DNA of 64,000 nucleotides from Pithys albifrons albifrons (lineage: Eukaryota; Chordata; Aves; Passeriformes; Thamnophilidae). The translations under genes were made by a program, and so were the position numbers. Position 1 is the stretch's first letter, and each line of letters opens with the position of its first letter. The notes beneath the pieces are model-generated. The model was not told the DNA's origin, ran no database searches, and was given only the letters and a program-made list of their open reading frames with translations. Below are positions 44,086 to 57,010 of the stretch, piece after piece. The stretch is from the NCBI RefSeq assembly GCF_047495875.1, contig NC_092497.1, forward strand, positions 32,991,375 through 33,055,374. Direction: 5' to 3'.

Positions 44086-46753
44086 CATATTTCTTAAAAA
44101 CAGTATTTTTATTAATATCTTGCAACATAGATATACATGTTATAATATATGATTTTTCCATTTTGTGATTCTCTTAATATCTCTTTGTACAGCAGTGAGT
44201 GGAGGTTAGAGGTGAGTAAAAGTAATGTTTTGTCTGCAAAAAAGTGTGAATCTGAAGAAGCTCACAAACCTTTCATTGTAAGTCTTTCTCACTGTTAATT
44301 CAGAAAGTATGTTACTATCAACGCTGTTTCAGAAAAAACCCCATCAAATTATGGAGGTGTAGAACATGGAAAGAAAACAATGTTATTACATTCCATTTAT
44401 TTTTCCTTTTTGAACACTTGAGAAGTTGTTCATTTAGATTTTTACTGGTTTTTGATTGAATAATTAAAATACAGTAGTTTAATATTAATGAATTTTTAAG
44501 ATAAAAACATCTTCATTTTTCATTTTAGAAAAGTTATTTGTAAAAAATATTGCTAAAAATTTCTCCAAATTTTACTTAGCTGAAAAATTATTCTAAGAAT
44601 CTATTAAGGCAGTCCTAGTTCTTTTGAACTGACATTTCAGAACAAAAGGAACAGCTTTCTACCAAGGTTCCATGTTTTGCCAGAACAGAAAGGTATGCTG
44701 TGTTATTACTCAGTGATTTCATAGTTATAGGAAGTGCAGCAAGGAAAAATCTGTGTTTACATTACTTTTATAACATTATATGCAATTCTAACTGGGTTTT
44801 CTTTTTTTTCTCAAATGAATATGGTTCTCTGCTGGGTCATCTTTTCCAGTTAATTCCATCTTTAATATTTTCCAAATCTCCTGCATTTTTATTGTGCCCT
44901 GTTCATGTCTATATAAGAAGATAGATGGATGGGGGATGAACGTACCTTTATGTAAAACCTCATGGGATGTCTATGTTTTCACCACTTTAACATTTTATAT
45001 TTGTGCTAGACTGATTTGTTTCAGTTAATCCCTTTGCAAAGCTGCTTACTCAACAATATACTGCAGGTCTTTTTACTCCTGTATCTATTACGAAGTAGTA
45101 CTTGGTCTTGCACAATTTTTCTTCTAACTTTCTGTTTTCTGTAATATTATTCTACCCAGGGCTTCTTATTTTCTGATTTCATACTGTCCATTTCACCATT
45201 TGTTTTAAAGTCATTGTACAGTGCTGTCAAAAGATCATAGATTCACACTCTTAAAAGTAAAAAAAAAACATGGCATTTAATAAATATTTAACTTTTGGTA
45301 ATAAACATTCTATTTTCAAGATTCGTTCTTCCCACCTTTCGTTTGTCCACTATGCCCAGGGATATGGTAAAGCCACGCACCCAGGCACTGAGACAAGCAC
45401 AGGTTCACACATCCCAGCAGGCACACAGTGAACCAGAGGAAATTTCAATCAAAACACAAAGATGATGAAACAATGATGTAATTTAATTTTGAATCAGGCT
45501 TTTCCAAAATTTCAGCCTGCAGAACAGCATTTCCAAATTTACTGCAAGGTACTTTTTGTGTGTGCAATTTAAACATAGAACTTCAACGGTTTCCATGGTC
45601 AAAGAAATGTGTAACTGCTTATGCATTCTCTTCTCTGCTAGGCATCACATCATTAACACTTAATGTCCAGGTTGGGGCTATGCTTTAAAACATAACTTGA
45701 ATAAAAGAAGGGAAAAAAAAATAGGAGGAAACCCAGAATAAATGAATCAGAAACATCTTACCACTAAATAAAAATAAAAACATAGGCAGAAGTTAAAACT
45801 ACTTTAAAATATGTTTCCTAAAGGTTAAAGAATTCCCTATAGACTAGTAAGATTACAGTGTGGAGCCCTTTGCTTTCTGGGCCATAACTTTGATCTCACC
45901 AGGGCTAGAAAACAAAGTTATCATATCCAACAAGTTAATACTCTTCTTGCCTTGCACAAAGAAATCCATTCTTTACATTTAGCACTAACTAGCATAATTT
46001 GCTATGCCTTGGCTCTGAATGAGTCAGGAAAACCCATGTATTTGTGCCAACTCAGTTGTCCTCTCTGTTATTAGGTCCCTGATTTATTTATGTAAAGTGA
46101 GAATAGTGCTTAGAAGCAGGAGCTTGAATGGGAAACAGATGTAAAAGGTCTAGGCTGTTATCTGCTGGCCAAACACTATATACAACTACTTCATAGTTCT
46201 TGAGAAATTGAGATCTAATTTGACTCGGTCATTTCAGGGAAGCTAAGCAAAGAGAGCATTGTTTAAATTATTAACAGCAGCAGAACTGTACTCACAAAGG
46301 AGAACAAGTATTTTTGTTGTTGTTTCATGGATGAAATCAGGTCTGAACTTTTTGGTGGTCAATGCACAGCTGTGATATTTTCCAAATGCAGATTTAGCAT
46401 ACCTACCCTCCACAGTCATGGTGCAATTCTATTTCTGTAATCGCTTTCTCCAGGCACTCCCTCAGGAGGTACTTCTTATAAACTTCTGGGCCAAGACAGC
46501 TGACAAGCTAAGAAGACTAAGGAAAAAGTACTCCTAGATGCTTAATTTAACACAGTTCTTATGCTGTTTTACTTTTTCCCCCCTCATATTTTAGATTTTC
46601 CTTCTCTAAAGCTTACTTTTTTCCCCTCATATTTTAGAATTTCCTTCTCTAAAGCACCTTCAGTTTTTGTAGTTTCTGCACATCATATGGAATAAAAATA
46701 TGAAAAATAACATTTTGAAAAATGTACCTCTGCTTAGTTACTATATTGGGTAG
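44086..46753. other. No gene seen; AT-rich DNA
   Basis: Only short chance frames. A 40-bp imperfect direct repeat with cctcatattttagattttccttctctaaagc-like units lies near 46580-46655. Confidence 0.6.
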
Positions 46754-46960
46754 ATTCACAGAATCACAGAATCATAGAATTCTTTGGGTTGGAATGGACC
46801 TCTAAACATCTACTTCCAACCCCACTAGCACAGGCAGGGACATCTATGGTAGGTGAGATCACTGATATTCTCCATGCCCACCCACTACCACTGCCCCACT
46901 CAGTTTGCAGGTTGGGTCCAGCATGGTGCTGAGCACTTTCAGCTGTCAGCAGTCACACTT
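46754..46960 (-). mobile_element. CR1 3' end fragment
   Basis: It starts at the CR1 3' terminus (gattcacagaatcacagaatcatagaat on the plus strand) and runs about 200 bp into the 3' UTR before ending at a minisatellite. Confidence 0.85.
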
Positions 46961-47043
46961 GCAGCAAACTGAATTGCAGCAAACTGAATTGCAGCAAACT
47001 GAATTGCAGCAAACTGAATTGCAGCAAACTGAATTGCAGCAAA
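46961..47043 (+). repeat. 15-bp minisatellite, five copies
   Basis: Five perfect copies of gcagcaaactgaatt (46961-47035) and a partial sixth, lying exactly between two oppositely oriented CR1 ends. Confidence 0.97.
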
Positions 47044-47445
47044 AAGGTTTATGAAGGGTCTTATAAGGAGTGGCTGAGGGAGCTGAGGCTGTTTAGCCTG
47101 TTAAAAACGTAGTCTCGGGGAGAGCATTATCAGTCTCTGCAACTTTCTGAAGGAAGGTATTGGTGATTTATAGGTTGACTTAATCTCTCAAGCACAAGGA
47201 TCAAGAGAAAATGGCCTCAAATTGTACTGGGTGAGGTTTAGTTTGGATAATAAGGAACATTTTTTTGATTTGAAATTTGTCAAGCATTGGAAAAGGCTAC
47301 CCAGGGAAGTGATTGAGTCCCTGTCCCTGGAGGTATCTGCCAGATGTGTAGATGTGGCATTGAGTGACATAGTTTAGATCTGGACTTGACAGTACTTGGT
47401 TTACAGTTGGGCTCGATGATCTTAAAGCTAAATGATTCTATTCTA
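47044..47445 (+). mobile_element. CR1 3' end fragment
   Basis: The end of ORF2 (gagtggctgagggagctgag) and the 3' UTR up to gggctcgatgatcttaaag..gattctattct. Its 5' truncation point faces that of the CR1 fragment to its left. Confidence 0.82.
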
Positions 47446-47809
47446 CATGCTCATTGCTGCCAGGCTGGGGCCCAGTTGAGCTATAGGAAATATTAGTCTT
47501 CTTCCCAATGTCTTTACTTCTTGCTTACAATATGTTTTTAGTTAAAGGCAAAGTCATGAAAATCAGAAAACCACACAAATATTGAAACTATAAGATACAT
47601 GGTATCCTGTGCACAGCCTTCTAATACATGCAACATATATATTAGCATTAGTATTCAGATATATTGAACAGAGTATTATTATTATTAAAGCAACTGGAGA
47701 ATTTTTGATATTAGAAAGATGTATGACTTTGTAGAACAGTAAGGAAATATATTCAGCTCAAAGTTCTAATGCTGAATATTATAATAAAACTTACAGCATT
47801 ATTACAGTA
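47446..47809. other. No gene seen
   Basis: AT-rich sequence, no supported feature. Confidence 0.6.
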
Positions 47810-48439
47810 TGTGCTGGTTTAAAGGTGAACCAGCAGGGGAAATGAACTCACCACGAGAGAGAGATTATAAGTCAGAGCTAAAATTTAATAATAATATTAC
47901 AATAAAAACACTGACACAAAAGGAAAATTGCTTTCAACTCACAAAAACCCAGCAGTATAACCAAGTGTTTTGGGGCACAAACCCAAGGGGGTTTGTTTGC
48001 CCTTGTGCTGAGACCCCTGTGGCTTGCCCAAGTCCAGAGCAAAAGGAAAAGAAAAAACCTGTTGGTGCAGACGAGGGCTGTGGTCTGGGCGAGAGCGGTG
48101 ATCTCCTCCTGTCGAGGTCCTGCTGCTCCTCTGGATCTGACGAGAAGTTACCAAAGTCTTCTTACCCACCACTTATGTACCCTCAGGGAGCTCTCGGTCC
48201 CTCCCCCTGGGCGGGGACTCACACAATGGGTGATTAACTCTGGGAGCCAGGGGTTATTGAACTGTTGATGGCCCATTAGCAGCTCCGCCCCCTCAGGCTG
48301 AGTGTGAAGGTGATAATGGCTCCCTGGGCAGCTGCTGCTAATGGCCCATTGTCCTTGGGGAATGAATAGAGGGGGTAGAATACACAGCTTTGATCACCCT
48401 TACACAGTGTAAGCTGGTCCCTCCTGCTCAACTAGGACA
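47810..48439 (-). mobile_element. Solo LTR, ERVL family A, young
   Basis: A 630-bp reverse copy of 4800-5426 with few differences, flanked by CAGTA (47805-47809 and 48440-48444). Confidence 0.95.
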
Positions 48440-48945
48440 CAGTATTTTTCTACAAGTGTTGTAAATCATCCACTTTAAAATTAAATAAAATATTTAAGAA
48501 ATAATTATGCATATATGTTCATTAGATCAGTTGGAGGACTGGGAGATAAGAGCATTAGGTCAAGTCTTTCTATCTGCTTCTACATACTTCCACTATAATG
48601 TCTTATAAGCACATTATGGCAACAGAATCTTGGTGTTTAGAGAAATATAATTTTTTCCCTCTCTCTCACTGTGAGACAGCAATTCTTAGGCAATATGTAC
48701 AAAACATAGACAGAATTTGAGTATGCTCATGAGGTTTTCCTCTCGTACCCCTTCCTGCCCCACATACTTTTTCTACCACTTCGTCAGGCTGCCTTTTGAA
48801 ACCAATCATCATGAATGATTTGTCAAGGAGTTAGTAAATGTTGATCCAGACTGCAGTATTTACTTAATAATAGCATTATTTATCCTTGCTTTTAAGTTAA
48901 TCACAAACAGTCCTCCATTTCTTGCCAGGAAGCTTCCCTGAAGTC
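48440..48945. other. No gene seen
   Basis: AT-rich sequence, no supported feature. Confidence 0.6.
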
Positions 48946-49668
48946 TGTTGTAGTTTGGAATTATTATGTAAATTCTCTCCCCTGTCACTAACTGCCCATG
49001 TCATTAGTTAACAAAAGAAGTAGTTAACTGCTACCATCTTCTTGCTCGGTGTGGGTGTGTGTGTGTGTGTGTGTGGGGCAGACTGTCTCTTTTGGTTTTG
49101 GGGGCATTTTTCCATTTTTTACCTTGGCTGAACGCAGGAGCAGGGTGTGTGTGCGGCTGAGGAGGGAAGCCGTTTTTCTCCTGCTCCTCGTTGCTGCTGC
49201 TGCTGCTGCTGCTGCTTCTTGGTGAGCTGGTTTCTTTCTCCTTACCACGGCTGTTCTCCTGGTTTCTGCATTTGGGGTCCCAGTCTCTGCTCCAGTCTCA
49301 CCGCCACTTGCAGTGTCGTGGCCTGCCCACCCTGGCTGGGGCAGCGATCTGGGAGAGAGAAGTAGCAGCTGCTTTCCAGGACAAGTGGCGGTTCTCCGCT
49401 TCTAGTTTTTCTTCATTTGGGACAAGAGACACAGAGGGAGAGGCAGAATTCATCTGAGTGCTCACTGCTTGTCTGTCTCGCTGGAGAGGGACTGGGAGCT
49501 CACCCTGCAGCCAGCCAGGCTGTGACACAGACACTGCCCATAAGTATAACTTTTCTCCAGGAGGAAACCTGCTGGTTTGGAGGATTGTTTTTGGTTTTTT
49601 TTTTCCCTTGTGGTGTTGGGGAAGCAGTTTGCTCTGGTCTGTTTACAGTTATATCTATACCTACATAC

Positions 49669-49703
<35 letters not shown>

Positions 49704-49861
49704 TATATATGTATCAGTTAAGAACATTATCCTTCTTGTATCCATTTTCTGATTAAAGTTCCTTTTCTTAAATTTGATAAAGAGTGGTGTGCTTATTGTG
49801 GAGGAAACCCCCTCCTCCGCTTGTGGGTAAACATTTTGGGATTTCCCCTCAAACCTAGACA
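48946..49861 (+). mobile_element. Solo LTR, family C
   Basis: A 916-bp LTR from TGTTGTAGTT to ACCTAGACA, flanked by AAGTC (48941-48945 and 49862-49866). It contains a GT run near 49056, a CTG run near 49193-49215, and a TA/CA run at 49668-49710. An ATTAAA signal follows near 49753. Antisense frames in it reflect these simple repeats. Confidence 0.9.
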
Positions 49862-50196
49862 AAGTCCTGACAAATCATAATCTGTGTAAATAATCAATCT
49901 GCCTGAATTTTATTCTAGCAACACCTGCACCAACACTGATTACTGGATATATAATTATATTTTGTATGTATTTAAATAGATTTACCTCTGCTTTTCCTAG
50001 TGGAAAGTGCCTTCCCTTCCCTGTGACTGAGGGCAGAGTTTCTTGATCTCTCTTTGATTCCCTGATGTGAGTGGTCACTGAGGTAAACCAAGGTGATGTC
50101 AGACCATGAGAATGCACCTTGTACAGTGTCCTCTGAAGTTCTCTGAAGATCAGAGTGTTTGGCAACATGGGACAAAATGAATCTCTTAAAGCTCAA

Positions 50197-50238
50197 GTAA
50201 TAATAATTAATAATAATAATAATGATTATGATGGTAAT

Positions 50239-50281
<43 letters not shown>
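50197..50281 (+). repeat. (AAT)n microsatellite
   Basis: Interrupted AAT units, with at least 15 uninterrupted units toward the right end. Confidence 0.95.
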
Positions 50282-50282
<1 letters not shown>

Positions 50283-50350
50283 AGATAGAGTGATTGAATG
50301 ACTGCACAGCGTTTTCCATTGACAAAGAAATTACCATGTATACAGACATC

Positions 50351-50680
50351 TGTGGTGGGTTGACCTGGGCTGTTGCTCATCAATCTCTATTATCACTTCT
50401 CTTCTCAGGAGTACAGGGGCCAGAAAATAAGATGGAAAAAGACTTGTGGGTGAAGATAAAAGCAATTTAATAAAGCAAAACCAAAGCCCACATGCAGAAG
50501 CAAAGGAAAAATAAATAATTTATTGTCTGTTTCTCAACAGCAGGTGATGTCTCACCACTTCCCACGAAGTAGGACATTGGAAGAGAAACACTGTAAATAG
50601 CAACTGCAAGTGTTCTGTGTCTTCCTTCTCTTTTTTTGTTTGTTTGTTTGTTTGTTTGTTTGTTTGCTGAGTAGACATAT
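50351..50680 (-). mobile_element. LTR-like block
   Basis: It begins TGTGGTGGGTTGACCTGG, the reverse complement of an LTR end like that of family B. The right border is unclear because a (TTTG)n run (50636-50668) follows. No target duplication found. Confidence 0.35.
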
Positions 50681-50689
50681 ACATCCCTC

Positions 50690-50818
50690 TGGTCGGTTTG
50701 GGCCAGCTGTCCTTGCTATGTCCCCTCCAATTCACATGGCACTGCTAGGTTAATGGTTGGACTTAATGACAGTAGATGTTTTTTCCAACCGCAGTGATTC
50801 TATGATTCTGTGATTCTG
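50690..50818 (+). mobile_element. CR1 3' terminal fragment
   Basis: Ends ttttccaaccgcagtgattctatgattctgtgattctg, the CR1 3' UTR with its terminal octamer repeats. Confidence 0.85.
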
Positions 50819-53089
50819 TACTCAGGGTTCTGCTTAGTAAATTAATACTAGTTAACTTTACTAACAAACCTGTACAGCCCTCTGCTTTTATTTTGTCCTA
50901 TTTCAGACATTTTTTCTGTTATTCTTCTAGACCATCTGTTCTAGACATCTTAATTCTGAGAGTGATGACAATTTGTCTTGAAAGGCAGAAGACAAAAAAA
51001 TAGTCTGCGTCTATGTAGTTACAGATTTTCTCTACAGCACTTCTGTTTGAAATCAAATTGTTCAAATTAACTAATACCCTCACTTTCAGTGTTTCAGACT
51101 CCTGTGTAATGATTTGGGGCCAAACTTTTGTTTAGCCATATATTTTGTCCTTAAAATGTTGAAGATGTACTATGTAATACTATGGTATTTTTTCCCTTTT
51201 CAGGTGACTTAGCCTAAACACTCTAGTTACACATAATGACTTAGAGGAGGCAGAGATAAATTGGATAACTATGAGGAATGCCGTACACTTCCACATGGAT
51301 TTTACAATTGACCTTAACCTGCTATGCTTTAGACAAAAGCAGACCCAAACAAACTAATTTACAGTTATGGGATTAGAAATCTTTTGAAACAACAACATAA
51401 ACTAAACTCTCTGAAATGTAATCAGACAGGAATACCATTGAACAGTATCTTGGACTGACATATGTGAGTGGCAGCACTTCATATATTTTAGCAATATTGT
51501 TAAACAAAATAAAAAATTACATCTGAAAAGAGAAGGCCAGATATATCTTCATAATCCAAAGAAAGAGAGGTATTAGTCTCTGGAGTAAACCCTGTATATT
51601 GAAGTCTAGTCTAACAGCTCTCTTAAATTATTTATCAAAATGTTACCATCTAAATTCTAAGCACTTTTAAACAGCTGTCCATAGCAAATCCTTAGCATCC
51701 TTTGACCAAAAAATTGATCAGAGGTAAGTGTTGTGAAGAAGGATGAAACAGAACCAATGCAATTAGAAATGTTGTCACAATGACTGAGGTTAATTCTTCT
51801 AGCTGAAGAAAACATGACAAGGCCTAAGGAAAGAGAAACTAAGGCAGACAATAGTAAAAACGGAAGCATGTAATTACTGTGCAATCAATAAACCCCTGCA
51901 AACTTAAAGTTATAGAAGAAGGAGAAAGGACTGCATGAGACCAGAGACTAAAGTCATGAGAAAAGGAATGATAACTGCTACTTTGCTTACAGCACACACT
52001 CATCCATGAATACTGAATATGTAACAGTCAACAGCTGAAACAGAGCAAAGCCACAAATATATTGGTGATGCCAAGCAACACTCAAAGCAGTAGATAAGTC
52101 TTCCTTACAGGTTTTCGGCCACCTCTTACCTATGCATATAGCAAGAATGAGAACATACCAGAATCAGTGGCTGCAGGTGCAAACACACTGGCTGCAGACA
52201 GCAATTACAGTTAATTAATGTTTTCCAGACAGTATAAAATATTTAAAGCTGGCTATTGCAGTTTCATTTTGCTTTCAGAAACTAAAGTGCTGCTATGAAT
52301 GGCTACTGTCTAACACTTTGCAATCCTCTGGGGAGCAGTGAGCTACACTTTGTGAAATGCTGAAAGAGACTGGCTATGCAAAGTCACAGAGTATTTATTG
52401 TACATCCCCAAATACAGGTATCAATTTCAGCTGCAATCTTTATGCCCTTCTTGTTAGTTGTGTTTGTCATGTGAACGTTTTGTAAGCGAAAGTAATCAAG
52501 AAGATGTAAATGACCCTTAGATATCACCCAAGACAATTAACAAAACATAGAGAAATGTAAAACTTCAGGCAAACTAACTTCAGGTAGACTGATTTTCTAT
52601 GATTCTTGCATTTTGTTAAGCAGATCTGAAAATTTTATGGTTTTTTATTGTCAGCTCTGTGCACTGTGTGCTACCCATTCTTTGCATTTCTGGAATGTTA
52701 AAGTAAAAATTAGAATAACGAAGAGCAGTGAAGTAAAGCACACTCTTAATTAGCAGAATGTATTTATGTCTAATTCTGTTCCACATGCTTTACTGAGGGA
52801 TTTCAAGTGATATAATCCAGAAGGAGTTAAGAATATTAAGGGTCAGAAAGTCTCAGGTCCACTTGGACAGAATGTGACCAATCTGTAGGAAATGAAAAAA
52901 AAAAGCTGCATATGGTATATAGGTATCCCTTGGGCACAGTCAAGCAGGCTCATATATATGGATTTGCTGCTTGGTGCTGAGCAAGTCTATGCTGTCCAAA
53001 GCAGAAGGTACTTGCTGTGCTCCTTTCTGTGTGCATCTAGCTGTCATGCTATAGTCCCCATATATATGACTAAATAAAAAAATGCCTCT
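50819..53089. other. No gene seen; AT-rich DNA
   Basis: 2.3 kb with only short, unsupported frames on both strands. Confidence 0.6.
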
Positions 53090-55659
53090 TTATTTTTCAG
53101 AAATTACACACATTCAGAATTGCACAGTCAGGTTGGAAGAGACCACAGTGCATCATCTGGTCCAAATTTCCTTATTAAGTGGAGTTGTCCTAGAGCGCAT
53201 TGCACAGAATTGCATCAAGACAATTCTTGAATATCTCCAATTAGGAAGTTTTCACAGCCTCTCTGAGCATTCTATTCTAGTGTGCAGTCACTCGCACAGT
53301 AAATAAGTTCTTCCTCATATTCACATGGAACTTCTTGTGTTTCAGTTTCTGACCATTGCTTCTTGTCCTGTCATTTCGCACTACCAACCTCCCATTTCTT
53401 AGAAACCCCCCTTCAGATATTTATACACATTAATGAGATGCCCTCCCAGTTATCTCTTTTTGAAGCTGAACAGGCCCAAATCTGTCAGCCTTTCCTCATA
53501 AGAGAAATGCTCCAATTCCTTAATCAGATTTTTACCCCTCTGTTGGTCCTGCTCCAGGAGCTTCATGTCCCTCTTGTACTGAAGAGCCCAAAACTGGACA
53601 CAGTACTCCAGATGTGGCCTCACCAAGGCAGAGTAGAGGGAAAGGATGACCTCACTGCTGGCAAAGCTTTTCCTGATTGAACCCAGGATTCTGTTGGCCT
53701 TCTTGGCCACAAGGGCACACTGCCACCCCATTGACATCTAGTTGTCCACCAGGACCTCCAGGTCCTTCTCCACAGAGCTATTTTGCAGCAGGTCAGCCCC
53801 CAACCTATGTTGGTGCTTGGGATTATTCCTTCCCAGGAGCAGGACTCTGCATTTGGCCTTGTTGAGTTTCAGAAGGTTCTTCTCTGCCCATCTCTCCAAC
53901 CTGCTGTGGTCCCTTTGAAGGGACGCAGAGCCCTCCGAAGTATTTGCCACTCCTCCCAATTTTGTATCATCAGTGAACTTTCTGAGGAGGCACTCTGTCA
54001 TCTCATCCAAGGAACTGATGAGCAAGTTAAACAATACTGGGCCCCATGTTGAATCCTGAGGGACCCTGTGCCTCTGATCACTACCTTCTAAGGTCTGCCA
54101 CTGAACCATTTTTCACTGTCCACTCATCCAAACCATGGTTCTTGAGTCTGCCTATAAGTATGGTGTGAGACACAGTATTGAAAGCAATGATGAAGTCAAG
54201 AAAGACAATATCCACTGCTCTCTCTTCATCAGTGTGTTTGTTTCATTGTAGAAGGCAATGAGGCTGGGCAAATATGACTTATCATTAGTGAACCCATGCT
54301 GACTGCTCCTGATCACATTGATGTCTTCCATGTGGGTACAGCCTTCACCTCTTACGTGCTGGCCTCATTCTGGAGGCCATCACCTCAACTGAGGTGAGGT
54401 TGACTCACTGGTAGTTGCCTAGGTCCTCCTTCTTGCCCTTATGAAGATCAGGGTGACTTCCAGTCCTCAGGCACCTCTCCTGGTCTCCATGACCTTTCAA
54501 AGATGATTGTGAGTGGCTTGCCTATGGTGTCTGCCAATTCTCTCAGCTCTCATGGATTCATCCCAACAGGCCCATCAGGACTTGTGGATGTCAAATTTAT
54601 TTAGTTGTTCTCTGATACAATTCTCCTTGACCAAAGAAAGGTCTTCCTCCTAACATTCATTTACTCTGGTCTCCTGAGTCAGGGATTTGTGAGGAGTGGC
54701 CTTATTGAGTGAAGATCAATACAAAGAAAGAATTCAATAACTGCCTTCTCTGCACCCTCTTTTATCAGGGTCTCCTATCTGTTAACTAATGGTCTCATAT
54801 TACCCTTTGTTTTCCTTCCAACCACAAGACAGCTCCTGCTCACTCATAAGTTGCTTTCAGTTACTGTACATACTGACCCTAATCTGCTCAAGATCCCCAG
54901 TATGCCTGGCTCCTGCAGCCTTGATGACTTAACAGGCATTCCCATGAGGAAATGTCCTCAATGCCAGCACACACCTCCATGGCCAGCACCACCTGTCTGT
55001 TTTTTATGCACTCGGTCTGTGATGCCTATCTAGGCATGTGTGGCCTCCAGTTCCTCCCCCTGTTATGTAACTGGAAATCCCCTTGCATGTGTGCAGTGTG
55101 TATCAAGGGTCTCTCTTTCTGAGTTGGTGGCCGTTACTTCATCATCTTCCTCTTCTTTTCTCTTTGACTCATCCTTGATTGGCTGTCGGTAAGCAGCCAA
55201 GCTACAAAACAGATTCAGTGTACACAAGGTGTTCCTCCTTCAAAGCCAAAGTCCCAGTTCTAAGTTCTTGTTATCCATAACTTGGCAGGAAAAGGAATAG
55301 ATTTGCATAGGCAACAAGGCCAGGCATGAACCAAAATAACAGCATCTCATCATGCACAAATACAATTCTTGATACCCTTGGCCAGGTTTAATTCTAGATG
55401 GGCCTTGGCCTTTTAGTCCCAATACTACTTACTGTGACTGCCTCTCTAGATTCATGCCAAGTAGCCTGACCCTGCTTCCATCTCCTGTGTATTTCTTGCT
55501 CGTACTTTGTTAGTGACAAGAGTTCTTTATTCATCCACATAGGTGTCTTGGGCTCTTGGCATGATTTCTTCCTCACCAGGATGCATTGCGCTTGAGACTG
55601 GAGGAAGTGAATCTTGAATGTCAACCAACTCTCTTGGGTCCCTCTTCCCTGTAGGATTC

Positions 55660-56245
55660 TGTGATAGTTTGAGCTTTAGTTTTACGTAGGCCTCAACTTA
55701 GCAGGCTCAAAGAATCCATACAGATTAGGAGAGACAAATATCACCTGACTTAAGCAGCCAAAGAAATATTTCATACGAGATGACACAAACCTGAGATATG
55801 AATACAGGAATAGGAAGTGTTGTCTCAGTTGCCATCATGTCTGCAGTGGAGGCAGGACACACTGCAGCTGTCCTGATGTCCTGGGTCTTGTTTCTGCTGC
55901 TGCTACATTGCATTTTGTTTTAGTTTCAGAGAAGTAGAAACATTTTATTGTTATGCTTTCTCTTTTGCTTTGCTGGGTGTCTTTTAGAGTGTTTTATGAA
56001 TCTAGAGTAATGAAATCAGTTTTTGGTGGGAAGTAAAACTCTTGTTATATCTAACTTGTGTAAGTGTGTGTTATATTGTACTTTCTTTTAGTTTTCTCTT
56101 TTCTGTATAAGTATATATAGTTAGTTTAAGTCTAAACTGGTTTGAGTTTCTAGTTTTTTTCCTTTCTCCCTTTTCTCACCAAGGGGGAAGGGAGGCTTTG
56201 GCTCTGTATTGAGCAGTTGATGTTTTGCTAGCTCAACCCAAAACT
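55660..56245 (+). mobile_element. Solo LTR, family B
   Basis: A 586-bp LTR flanked by GATTC (55655-55659 and 56246-56250), inside CR1 ORF2. The last two bases are CT where CA is expected. Confidence 0.9.
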
Positions 56246-56639
56246 GATTCTTCCAAGAAGATCCCCAAAGAAGCTAAAGCTAGCTCTCCTGAAGTCAATG
56301 TTTTTAATATTGCTTGTTGTCCTGCTACCTCTTAATTCAGTACTGAACTCTACAATCTCATGGTCACTACAGCCAAGGCTGCCCACACTCTTCACATCAT
56401 CAACAAGGCCTTCCTTGTTGTTTATGATAAGGCCGAACAGCACAACATTCCTTGTGAGAACTTCCACTCCCTGAGACATCAGTGCTTTCCAGGAACCTCC
56501 TGGACTGTTTATGCTTTTCTTTGTAGGTTTTTCAGCAGATGTCAGAGTAGTTAAAGTCCCCAACAAGAACCAGGGCCTGTGACTGAAAGTCATCTAGGTG
56601 TCTGTAGAAAACCTCATCCATTTCTTACTCTTGATCAGG

Positions 56640-57010
56640 TGGCCTGTAGCAAACATAACGTCACAATGTCACCCTTACTAATCTGCTCTTTTATCGTAGA
56701 AGCATAGAATAAGCTGAGTTTGAAGGTACACATCAGGATCATTGAGTTCAGCTCCTGGCCCTGCTCAGAACATCTGAAGAATCTCACCACATGCCTCAGA
56801 GAATTGTTCAAATGCTTCTTGAACTCAGACAGGCTTGGTGCTGTGAACACTTCCTTGGGGAACTTGTTGCAATATTTAACCATCATTTGGGTGAAAACTT
56901 TCTTCCTGATATATGACCTGAAACCCCCCTGACTCAGCTTCATGCCATTTCTTTGAGTCTGTCACTGGTAATGAGGGTGAAGAGATGGTACTTGCCCCTC
57001 AGGTCCTCAT
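56640..57010 (-). mobile_element. CR1 3' end fragment nested in CR1 endonuclease
   Basis: A 3'-end segment (SLSEFKKHLNN..-type C-terminal coding followed by 3' UTR) from a different CR1 subfamily. It separates the two endonuclease pieces of the host CR1. The borders are approximate. Confidence 0.6.

Noticed and set aside
46961..47043. CRISPR-like direct repeats
   Set aside because: Units are 15 bp with no spacers, in vertebrate DNA; it is a minisatellite.
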